Below, in pieces: positions 1 to 5,248 of a stretch of DNA of 5,248 nucleotides; position 1 is the first letter of the stretch; each line of letters opens with the position of its first letter. Under the pieces are notes generated by a model, which had not been told where the DNA came from, did no database searches, and was given only the letters and a program-made list of their open reading frames with translations. The stretch covers positions 1 through 5,248 of the forward strand of contig JAPPBK010000075.1 in the NCBI GenBank assembly GCA_026705105.1, read 5' to 3'. Source of the DNA: Chloroflexota bacterium. GTDB lineage: Bacteria; Chloroflexota; Dehalococcoidia; Bin125. Made by a program: the position numbers and the translations under genes.

Positions 1-1233
1 GAACTGGTACATGAACACGTGCGTGAAGAACAAGCCAGCCAGGTTTTCGGACGGATCGACGAAGAACCAGGTACCCGCCGCGCCGCCCCAGCCGTAGGTC
101 CCGATGCTGCCGGGATGCGCGGTCCCCGCGATCCTCTCCCGCACCGCGTAGCCGAAGCCGAAGCCGAATCCCGGCCCGGTCAAGTCGATCTCCGTTCCAC
201 AGATGGCGTCCAGGTGGTTCGCGGTCATCAGCTCGATCGTCTTGCGACCCAGCACTCGTTGACCGTCGAGTTCGCCCCCGTTGAGCAGCATCGCGGCGAA
301 ACGCGTGTAGGCAGCCGGGGTCATCAGCACGCCGCCGTATAGACCATTACCTGAGATCTGCTGGCCCAGCGACTCGCGCACTTTGTGTGAGTCCTCCGGC
401 CGTTCCACGGGATTGAGCGAACCGTCATCGGACCAATGGTGATTCGTGACCAGGCGGTCGGCGTCCTCCGGCGGGCAGTAGAATCCGCAGCCCTCTACGC
501 CGAGCGGCCCGAAGATGCGCTCCTGGAAGAGGGCGTCAAGGTTCTGGCCTGTCGCGCGTTCGAGCAGCAGCGTCAGCACATCAAAGTCCGCCGCGTACTC
601 CCAGGCCGCGCCCGGCTGCCGCGCGTTGGGAAGCTGGGCCATCTGCAGCACGCGTTGCTCCGCCGACACCGACGTATCGACAGCGCCTGGATTGGTGATT
701 CCGAACTCGGTCCCGCTCCAGGCCGGTTCCAGCAACGGGAACATCGCCGAGGGAATGTTGCCAAACGACGGCAGCCCCGATGTCATCGTCAGCAGATCGC
801 GAATCGTGATCTGCCGCGTCATCGGCACCGTCTGGCCCATCAACAGCCCCTCGCCACGAACCTTGTTGGGCGGATCGAACGGGGCCAGCACCTGCCGATT
901 GGCAAACTCGGGCAGCCACTTGGTGATCGGCTCGTCGACGTAGAAGACGCCCTCTTCCTGGAGCTGCATCGTCAGCGCCGCCGTCACCGGCTTGGTCTGC
1001 GAGTACATGCGGAACAGCGCATCGAGCGGCAGCGGCTCCTCCCGCTCGACATCGAGGTAGCCGTGCGCCGAGACGTGCGCGAGGTGTCCATGGCGAAGCA
1101 CGACGGTGACCACGCCCGGCACCTCGCCATTCTCGACCGCCTGGGCCATGCGGGCGTCCGTGCGCGCCAGGCGTTCCGGATCGATACCCAGCGAGGCGGG
1201 CTCGGCAATGGGAAGATTGGCAAAGTCCGTCAT
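1..1233 (-). CDS. Class C beta-lactamase/esterase-family serine hydrolase (EstB-like), C-terminus cut by window edge
   Basis: The frame is open from ATG (complement of 1231-1233) to the left edge, giving 411 residues with no stop. The family motifs are in order: S78-Q-T-K81 supplies the nucleophilic serine and general-base lysine, Y213 in WEYAADFDVL fits the Tyr motif, and W382-G-G in YGWGGAAGTWFFVDP fits the third motif (H/W-x-G). Family members are usually about 400-430 residues, so only a short C-terminal piece is probably missing. No signal peptide is visible (start MTDFANLPIAEP), so the enzyme is probably cytoplasmic and more likely an esterase or amidase than a drug-resistance beta-lactamase. 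The start is backed by an AGGGAG Shine-Dalgarno 7 nt upstream. It is divergent from the thiolase-like gene, which suggests but does not prove a role in the same catabolism. The substrate cannot be read from the sequence. Confidence 0.92.
   Translation of the reverse strand, partial: MTDFANLPIAEPASLGIDPERLARTDARMAQAVENGEVPGVVTVVLRHGHLAHVSAHGYLDVEREEPLPLDALFRMYSQTKPVTAALTMQLQEEGVFYVDEPITKWLPEFANRQVLAPFDPPNKVRGEGLLMGQTVPMTRQITIRDLLTMTSGLPSFGNIPSAMFPLLEPAWSGTEFGITNPGAVDTSVSAEQRVLQMAQLPNARQPGAAWEYAADFDVLTLLLERATGQNLDALFQERIFGPLGVEGCGFYCPPEDADRLVTNHHWSDDGSLNPVERPEDSHKVRESLGQQISGNGLYGGVLMTPAAYTRFAAMLLNGGELDGQRVLGRKTIELMTANHLDAICGTEIDLTGPGFGFGFGYAVRERIAGTAHPGSIGTYGWGGAAGTWFFVDPSENLAGLFFTHVFMYQF
151..168. 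repeat. Three tandem copies of hexamer GCCGAA inside the serine hydrolase gene
   Basis: The hexamer GCCGAA is repeated three times exactly. On the coding (minus) strand it encodes alternating Phe and Gly in the stretch GPGFGFGFGYAV, residues about 353-364. Related esterases have a Gly/aromatic-rich strand at this place, so the repeat is probably tolerated coding sequence rather than a regulatory element. Confidence 0.6.
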
Positions 1234-1240
1234 GTCGTGA

Positions 1241-1246
1241 CTCCCT
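1241..1246 (-). promoter_or_regulatory. Shine-Dalgarno of the class C serine hydrolase
   Basis: On the minus strand AGGGAG lies 7 nt before the ATG ending at 1233. This is close to the ideal anti-16S match and spacing, and it fixes the start of the serine hydrolase. Confidence 0.7.
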
Positions 1247-1260
1247 GTTTGATGGGTTGC

Positions 1261-1306
1261 GAGTCGAGGATAGCCCGACCAATCGCCTACTCTCGTCAGA
1301 GTCGAG
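1261..1306. repeat. Direct repeat GAGTCGAG, two copies in the divergent intergenic region
   Basis: GAGTCGAG occurs at 1261-1268 and again at 1299-1306, in the same orientation, 38 bases start to start. The second copy runs into the Shine-Dalgarno of the thiolase-like gene. It could be a pair of regulator half-sites, but an 8-base repeat in an 84-base region may also be chance. Confidence 0.3.
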
Positions 1307-1308
1307 AG
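1290..1308 (+). promoter_or_regulatory. Small hairpin/inverted repeat overlapping the thiolase-like gene's ribosome-binding site
   Basis: CTCTCG (1290-1295) is complementary to CGAGAG (1303-1308) across a 7-nt loop. The right arm overlaps the purine-rich Shine-Dalgarno. A competing hairpin, ACTCT (1289-1293) with AGAGT (1298-1302), has a 4-nt loop. In mRNA either could modulate ribosome access, and in DNA the repeat could be an operator. The stems are only 5-6 bp, so the function is speculative. Confidence 0.25.
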
Positions 1309-1312
1309 AGGG
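1304..1312 (+). promoter_or_regulatory. Shine-Dalgarno of the thiolase-like gene
   Basis: The purine run GAGAGAGGG ends 5 nt before the ATG at 1318. It decides the start: the frame stays open far upstream (to 436), but that part is antisense to the serine hydrolase and has no thiolase similarity. Confidence 0.7.
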
Positions 1313-1317
1313 CAGCC

Positions 1318-2529
1318 ATGACATACGAGTACGACCGCAACATCCGCGACCGGGTGGCCGTGATCGGCGTTGGCGAGACCGAGTACACCAAGCATGGCCG
1401 CATTGGCCGGCCGGAGTTCCGGCTGGCGCTGGAGGCGATCCTGGCCGCCTGCGCCGACGCCGGACTCGAGCCTCGGACGTTGGACGGCTTCTCCTCATAC
1501 TCCTCCGACCGCAACGACCCGAACCGACTCTCGACCGCGCTGGATCTGCCCCACTACGCCTTCGCGTCAATGGTCTACGGCGGGGGCGGCGGCGGTGTCT
1601 GCGCGGCGATCGGCAATGCGGCCGCGGGCATCGTCGCCGGGTACGCCAACTTCGTGGTCGTCTACCGGGCGCTGGCGCAGGGCGAGTTCGGACGCTTCGG
1701 CCAGTCGCGGCGCGGTGGACGACTGCGCGGTCAGTACGCCTTCAACGTGCCCCAGGGACTGATGTCGCCCGCGCAGTTCCTGGCCATGAAGATGCAGCGT
1801 CACATGCACGAGTACGGCACCACCTCGGCGCAACTCGGACAAATCGCCGTCGCCGCCAACAAGCACGCCCAGAACAATCCGCGCGCCGTCATGAACGGCC
1901 GGCCGATCACGCTCGAGGACCATCAGAACTCGCGCATGATTGCCGACCCGTACCGGCTCTACGACTGCTGTCTGGAAACCGACGGCGCGGCGGCGATGAT
2001 CCTCACCACCGCCGAAATCGCCCGCGACTTCACCGACACGCCGGTCTATCTCTCGGCGTCTGTGCAGGGCTCAGGCCACCGCCAGGGCAACGTCGTTGAC
2101 GGCTTCTGGCACGACGACTTCATGTCTTCCAACTACACGACCATGGTCGACCGGCTGTACACCGCAGCCGGCATGGGGCCCGACGAGATCGACTGCGGCC
2201 AGTTCTACGAGAACTTCACCGGACAGGTGTTGACTTCGTTCGAGGATCACAAGTTGTGCGAGGTTGGCGAAGGCGGGCCGTTCTGCGAGGGCGGGCGGCT
2301 GGAGGCGAAGCAGGTCGCCGAACCCGACGCCATCCACGCCGGCGAGTTCCCGATCAATACCTCCGGCGGCAACCTCGCCGAGGCCTACACGCACGGATTC
2401 AACCTGGCAGTGGAAGCGGTGCGCCAGCTGCGGGGCGACTCCACGACCCCGGTCGACGGCGCCCGCACCTGCATCGTCGCGGCCGGACCTGCGTCCGCGC
2501 CGATTTCCTCGGCGATCTTCCGCAACTGA
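1318..2529 (+). CDS. Thiolase-superfamily protein of the Ltp2/lipid-transfer type (probable CoA-thioester aldolase subunit or thiolase-like partner of DUF35)
   Basis: The 403-residue protein has the usual length and both halves of a thiolase fold. The N-terminal half starts RDRVAVIGVGETEYTKHG and has the glycine run G88-G93 followed by an AxxGIVAG helix and FVVVYRA. The middle has HMHEYGTTSAQLGQIAV, DPYRLYDCCLETDGAAAM and an FYENFTGQVL segment. The C-terminal half has NTSGGNLAEAYTHG and ends AAGPASAPISSAIFRN. By my alignment the catalytic Cys of true thiolases falls on G91 and the His of the GHP motif on Y357; Y297 is also conserved-looking. Known of the family: Ltp2 cleaves steroid side-chain CoA esters by retro-aldol reaction using tyrosines, in complex with a DUF35 protein. 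Inference: this protein does similar CoA-ester chemistry with the DUF35 protein at 3599-4057; the substrate is unknown. The start is chosen from the Shine-Dalgarno and homology. The stop is one base from the stop of the convergent gene. Confidence 0.9.
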   Translation: MTYEYDRNIRDRVAVIGVGETEYTKHGRIGRPEFRLALEAILAACADAGLEPRTLDGFSSYSSDRNDPNRLSTALDLPHYAFASMVYGGGGGGVCAAIGNAAAGIVAGYANFVVVYRALAQGEFGRFGQSRRGGRLRGQYAFNVPQGLMSPAQFLAMKMQRHMHEYGTTSAQLGQIAVAANKHAQNNPRAVMNGRPITLEDHQNSRMIADPYRLYDCCLETDGAAAMILTTAEIARDFTDTPVYLSASVQGSGHRQGNVVDGFWHDDFMSSNYTTMVDRLYTAAGMGPDEIDCGQFYENFTGQVLTSFEDHKLCEVGEGGPFCEGGRLEAKQVAEPDAIHAGEFPINTSGGNLAEAYTHGFNLAVEAVRQLRGDSTTPVDGARTCIVAAGPASAPISSAIFRN

Positions 2530-2530
2530 T

Positions 2531-3541
2531 CTAGTACAGGGCGCGCTTCAGGCAATGAGCCGACGGATTCTCTGACGCACCGACAAGACGGTCGGCAACC
2601 GCATTCGCGAGGATCGCGCCCAGCTCATTCTGCAGCGCTCGTGACCGAGACCAGGTGAGCCGGCTCTCTTGCATGATCGCGATGACGAACTGCGGCCGGC
2701 CACCGAGCCAGGGCGCGTCCAACCAGATCGCGGCGCTGTTCATTCGCACGATCTGTTCATCGTCCTGTTCTTTGTCAGTGTCGGGGTCTGCTTCGGGCGT
2801 AAGGTCCGTGTGCGGCTCCGCCGGCTCGATGTCCTCGCCATTGGAGCCTCGGGGATCGTCGCCGACGCCAGTGTTCTGATCGACCGGGCCGGCGAGAATG
2901 AAGTTGCCGGTCTTGATCAGCGACTCCCATCCGATCAACCTGCGGGCCGGAATCGTTGCGCCCCAGAGGTGTTGATCTACGGTCTGACGCAGCAGATCGA
3001 ACCCGTCGGCGCGGACCGGGTCGGGGACCTGGGGCGACTCTGCCAACGCAGCGAACAGCTGCGCCAGATCCACAGGCCGGGACCGACCCGAGCCCCAGCG
3101 GTTCTCGTGTTGCAGCGCAGCCAACTCCGACACGCCCAGTCGTTCGTAGTACCGGCTTAGCCCCCGAAGTTCGCCGATCATGCCGAGCAGGGTGTCGACA
3201 TCCGCGTTCTGCGACCAGGCGATCATGTAGAACAGCGCGTCGCGCTGCAGCCGCGTCAACTCGCGCCCCTGTTCGTGGGCGTCGGTCATGACGGCCCAGG
3301 CAATCGCAGGTTTGACCATGCTGTGCATCGCGAACGGACCGTCGACGCCGCCGGACCAGACTGTCTCGGTCTGGAGGTCAACCACGGCGACTCCGACGAG
3401 GGCGTCCGATTGCAGGAGTTCGGCCTCCAGGCGCGGCGCGAGCGCGCAGATTGGTGCGTCGGCGCGGGCCGGGAGCGATGAACCGAGCAGCAGGACGAGC
3501 ACGGAAAGCGACGCGATCCAGCCGGTGCGTGTACGCCGCAT
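2531..3541 (-). CDS. Exported class A beta-lactamase-like serine hydrolase with acidic insert
   Basis: The product is 336 residues. An N-terminal Arg-rich stretch, a hydrophobic core (about 9-20) and LPARA before D28 form a Sec signal peptide with cleavage likely after A27. The mature part has the three serine beta-lactamase/PBP motifs in order: S74-M-V-K77, S110-Q-N112 and K210-T-G212. The region after the SxN motif has RYYERLG then LQHENRWGSGRSRPVDLAQLF, a shortened omega loop; E146 has about the spacing of class A Glu166 but the ELN pattern is missing. Residues about 221-264 form an acidic, low-complexity insert between the KTG strand and the NSAAIWL strand. It resembles the Beta-lactamase2 (PF13354)-type serine hydrolases found in many GC-rich bacteria, most of which are not proven drug-resistance enzymes. 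The start at 3541 is chosen because the signal peptide begins there; the frame stays open to 3868 only as antisense of the DUF35 gene. No clear Shine-Dalgarno is seen, so translation may be leaderless or weak. Confidence 0.87.
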   Translation of the reverse strand: MRRTRTGWIASLSVLVLLLGSSLPARADAPICALAPRLEAELLQSDALVGVAVVDLQTETVWSGGVDGPFAMHSMVKPAIAWAVMTDAHEQGRELTRLQRDALFYMIAWSQNADVDTLLGMIGELRGLSRYYERLGVSELAALQHENRWGSGRSRPVDLAQLFAALAESPQVPDPVRADGFDLLRQTVDQHLWGATIPARRLIGWESLIKTGNFILAGPVDQNTGVGDDPRGSNGEDIEPAEPHTDLTPEADPDTDKEQDDEQIVRMNSAAIWLDAPWLGGRPQFVIAIMQESRLTWSRSRALQNELGAILANAVADRLVGASENPSAHCLKRALY

Positions 3542-3549
3542 GTCAACAG

Positions 3550-3577
3550 AGCGTATCGCTAGAGATGCGCGTCGCAA
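3550..3577 (-). promoter_or_regulatory. Possible sigma70-like promoter for the class A-like gene
   Basis: On the minus strand TTGCGA (3577-3572) is followed after 16 nt by TACGCT (3555-3550). Each box matches the consensus only in part. Transcription would start almost at the ATG, which agrees with the lack of a Shine-Dalgarno, but this is a weak match in GC-rich DNA. Confidence 0.25.
3551..3570. promoter_or_regulatory. 20-bp imperfect palindrome, candidate operator between divergent genes
   Basis: GCGTATCGCT followed directly by AGAGATGCGC forms a two-fold symmetric site in which 8 of 10 base pairs match and one mismatch is a G-T type. It lies 9 bp from the class A-like start codon and 28 bp from the DUF35 start codon, and overlaps the possible -10 box of the minus-strand gene. 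Size, symmetry and position fit a TetR-type or similar dimeric repressor site controlling both directions. No regulator gene is in the window, so the binding protein is unknown. Confidence 0.4.
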
Positions 3578-3598
3578 TGACCCGTTACCCTCCGAGAC

Positions 3599-4057
3599 AT
3601 GACGAGCAGGCCCGCTCCTGAATTCCTTGACATCCCGTTCTTTCCCGAGGGGATGACGACGCCGGATCCGGAAGACCCGATCAACGGCGGTTACTTTGCC
3701 GCCGCTGCTAAGGGGAGACTGGTGGTCCAGGGCTGTGCTGACTGTGACGTCCGGCAGTTCCCGCCGGAACTCAACTGCCACACTTGCTACTCCTTCGACA
3801 TGGAATGGGAAGAGTCTGTCGGGACCGGAACTGTCTGGTCCTGGGTCGAGATCGTGCATCCCGCCCATCCCGCCTTGCGCGAATTCGGCCCCTATGTGGT
3901 CGCCCTGGTTGAACTGGACGACATGCCCGAGATCAAGCTGATGGGCGCGATCGTCGACGCTCCGCTGGGAGGCGAGATGCAGATCGGCGCGCCGGTTCGA
4001 GTGGTGTTTGAGCGCACGGCGGACGATCTGGTCCAGCCGCGCTGGCGGATGGCATGA
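3599..4057 (+). CDS. DUF35 zinc-ribbon/OB-fold protein, partner of thiolase-like enzymes
   Basis: The product is 152 residues, normal for the family. An N-terminal helix-forming stretch (PFFPEG, then INGGYFAAAAKGRLVVQ) leads into a rubredoxin-like zinc ribbon with C46-x2-C49 and C60-x2-C63, ten residues between the pairs. The C-terminal OB-fold follows (VGTGTVWSWVEIVHPAHPAL, PYVVALVELDDMPEIKLMG, IGAPVRVVFE). Known of the family: these proteins bind thiolase or Ltp2-type subunits and can bind the CoA part of substrates; ChsH2's DUF35 domain activates Ltp2. Inference: it pairs with the product of 1318-2529. The start at 3599 has only a weak Shine-Dalgarno (CGAGAC just before the ATG). The next in-frame ATG at 3653 would remove much of the N-terminal segment seen in homologues, so 3599 is kept. 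It shares ATGA with the downstream MFS gene, so the two are one operon. Confidence 0.9.
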   Translation: MTSRPAPEFLDIPFFPEGMTTPDPEDPINGGYFAAAAKGRLVVQGCADCDVRQFPPELNCHTCYSFDMEWEESVGTGTVWSWVEIVHPAHPALREFGPYVVALVELDDMPEIKLMGAIVDAPLGGEMQIGAPVRVVFERTADDLVQPRWRMA

Positions 4058-5248
4058 CCGCTCAATCGCCGGCGACGAGCGCAGGGCCGCCGACGAATCG
4101 TCGCCGCTGGGTGATCCTTCTGGTGCTGGCCGGTGCGCAGATGCTGGTTCAGCTCGACGCGACGATCATCAACACCGCTCTGCCCGCGATCAAACGCGCC
4201 TTCGAAATGTCGGAGTCGCAGTCGCTCTGGGTCGCCGACGCCTACATGGTGATCTTCGGTGGCCTGCTGCTGCTCGCAGGCGCGTTGGGCGACCGCTTCG
4301 GTCGGCGCAAAACGCTGATCATCGGCATGGGCATCTTCGTCGCCGCCTCGATTGCGGTCGCGTTCTCGCCCGACGCCAACTTCCTGATCGTCGGCCGCGG
4401 ATTGCAGGGACTCGGCGGCGCGCTGGTGATCCCGCAGACGCTGTCGATCCTGACCGCGGTCTTTCCGCGCGAAGAGCGAAGCCGGGCGATCGGCATCTGG
4501 GCCGGCGCGATGGGCTTCGGCATGGCGTTCGGCCCGCTGGTCGGCGGTGTGCTGGTTGACCTGATCGGCTGGGCCGGCGTCTTCTGGGTGCCTGCGCCGA
4601 TAGCCGCGCTCGCCATGCTCGGCATGGCCGCAGTGCCCGAGTCGCGCTCTCAGTTACACACCAAACTGGACGTACCCGGCGCGATCACCGGCACGATTGC
4701 GATGGTCGCGATCGTCTTCGCGATCATCGAGGGCATTCAGAAGGGCTGGACCGACTCGCTGATCGTGGGCTCGTTCGCCGTGGCGATCGTCGCGGCGGTG
4801 CTGTTCATCATTATCGAGCGGCGCACCGATCAGCCGCTGCTGCCGATGGCCTTCTTCAAGCAGCGAGATTTCACCGGCTCGATGGTCGGCATGTTCTTCA
4901 TCATGTTCGCCCTGATGGGCGTGATGTTCTACATCCCGCAGTTCTTCCAGCTCGTGCAGGGCATGTCGGCCACGGAGAGCGGCGCGCGGCTGATGCCGCT
5001 GGCGCTGATGATGATGTTCTTCGCCCCGGTCGCGGCGCGACTGTTACCCGTGCTCGGTCCACGATTCATGCTCTTCTGGGCGCCGGCAGTACACGGCGCC
5101 GGGGCGTTGCTGATCTTCAGCTTCGTGCTCGATATCGACACGCCCTACTGGATGATTGCTTTGGGATTGGCCTTTCTCGGCATGGGCGGCGCGGGAGGCG
5201 CTGGGCGTCGTTGGCGTTGCGTGTACGCCCCAACGCGAGTTCTGACCA
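4054..5248 (+). CDS. MFS transporter, DHA2 (14-TM, EmrB/QacA-type) drug:H+ antiporter family, C-terminus cut by window edge
   Basis: The frame gives 398 residues with no stop. After a polar N-terminus (MTAQSPATSAGPPTNRRR) many hydrophobic segments follow. Diagnostic motifs: LDATIINTALP (34-44), the D1 motif of DHA2 proteins; GALGDRFGRRKTL (76-88), MFS motif A on the TM2-TM3 loop; and the exact antiporter motif C, G147-x8-G156-x3-G160-P161-x2-G164-G165, in TM5. Members are usually about 450-520 residues with 14 TMs, so roughly the last quarter to fifth is missing. The ATG overlaps the DUF35 stop (ATGA at 4054-4057), so translation is probably coupled. The role by family is proton-driven export of a small, often hydrophobic molecule across the inner membrane; here the cargo is unknown and may be an intermediate of the neighbouring CoA pathway. 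From about residue 380 the sequence turns Arg-rich (RRWRCVYAPTR) and no longer looks like a membrane protein, which suggests a frame break near the edge. Confidence 0.88.
   Translation, partial: MTAQSPATSAGPPTNRRRWVILLVLAGAQMLVQLDATIINTALPAIKRAFEMSESQSLWVADAYMVIFGGLLLLAGALGDRFGRRKTLIIGMGIFVAASIAVAFSPDANFLIVGRGLQGLGGALVIPQTLSILTAVFPREERSRAIGIWAGAMGFGMAFGPLVGGVLVDLIGWAGVFWVPAPIAALAMLGMAAVPESRSQLHTKLDVPGAITGTIAMVAIVFAIIEGIQKGWTDSLIVGSFAVAIVAAVLFIIIERRTDQPLLPMAFFKQRDFTGSMVGMFFIMFALMGVMFYIPQFFQLVQGMSATESGARLMPLALMMMFFAPVAARLLPVLGPRFMLFWAPAVHGAGALLIFSFVLDIDTPYWMIALGLAFLGMGGAGGAGRRWRCVYAPTRVLT

Noticed and set aside
436..1317. Upstream extension of the thiolase-like frame by 294 codons
   Set aside because: It is antisense to the serine hydrolase, is Arg/His-rich with no recognisable domain, and a good Shine-Dalgarno precedes the ATG at 1318. 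Long antisense frames are common in GC-rich DNA.
581..1570. Minus-strand open frame of 329 codons
   Set aside because: It overlaps both the serine hydrolase (other frame) and the thiolase-like gene; its Arg/Ser/Gly-rich product shows no domain.
2669..3160. Plus-strand open frame of 163 codons
   Set aside because: It is antisense to the class A-like gene, whose three catalytic motifs and signal peptide establish the real coding strand.
3542..3598. KstR/KstR2 operator of steroid catabolism
   Set aside because: I looked for TnnAACnnGTTnnA and the CAAGnnCTTG core in both intergenic regions and found neither.
3542..3868. N-terminal extension of the class A-like frame by 109 codons
   Set aside because: It is antisense to the DUF35 gene, and a clear signal peptide begins at the ATG at 3541, which must be the N-terminus.
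4008..4559. Plus-strand open frame of 183 codons
   Set aside because: It is the out-of-frame shadow of the MFS gene, very Arg-rich, while the MFS frame has the exact D1, A and C motifs.
4242..4625. Minus-strand frames opposite the MFS gene (also 4929-5141)
   Set aside because: Their products are low-complexity antisense translations without domains.
1..5248. tRNA, rRNA, CRISPR array, insertion sequence, attachment site or riboswitch
   Set aside because: The window is almost fully covered by five protein genes, the two gaps are 84 and 57 bp, and I saw no repeat arrays, transposase motifs or structured RNA signatures.

Overview
This GC-rich window (clearly above 60% G+C by eye, with G/C-rich third codon positions) holds five protein-coding genes packed almost end to end. 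Both ends cut through a gene, so it looks like an internal fragment or a whole short contig from a bacterial genome. The gene set is a class C beta-lactamase-fold esterase, an Ltp2-type thiolase-like protein, a DUF35 OB-fold protein and a DHA2 drug-exporter-type MFS protein. Such sets are common in lipid- or steroid-degrading bacteria, both actinobacteria and uncultured GC-rich lineages. No rRNA or marker gene is present, so the phylum cannot be fixed.

Layout: (1) 1-1233, minus strand: cytoplasmic class C beta-lactamase/esterase-family serine hydrolase, C-terminus off the left edge. (2) 1234-1317: divergent intergenic region with a good Shine-Dalgarno on each side and small repeats. (3) 1318-2529, plus: thiolase-superfamily protein whose catalytic Cys and His positions read Gly and Tyr, as in the aldolase Ltp2. 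(4) 2531-3541, minus: exported class A beta-lactamase-like protein with SxxK, SxN and KTG motifs and an unusual acidic insert; it meets gene 3 tail to tail with one base between. (5) 3542-3598: 57-bp divergent intergenic region with a 20-bp imperfect palindrome. (6) 3599-4057, plus: DUF35 zinc-ribbon/OB-fold protein. (7) 4054-5248, plus: DHA2-type MFS transporter overlapping gene 6 by ATGA and running off the right edge; its last ~60 bases look out of frame.

How the genes may work together (inference): the thiolase-like protein and the DUF35 protein are the two halves of a known type of complex acting on acyl-CoA thioesters (Ltp2-ChsH2(DUF35) in steroid side-chain cleavage). Such genes are often adjacent, but here an antiparallel beta-lactamase-like gene lies between them. 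The esterase could release acids or alcohols for this chemistry and the MFS protein could export or import a related compound. No part is clearly a new system. The most unusual elements are the split thiolase/DUF35 pair, the acidic insert in the class A-like protein, and the palindrome in the promoter region it shares with the DUF35-MFS operon.
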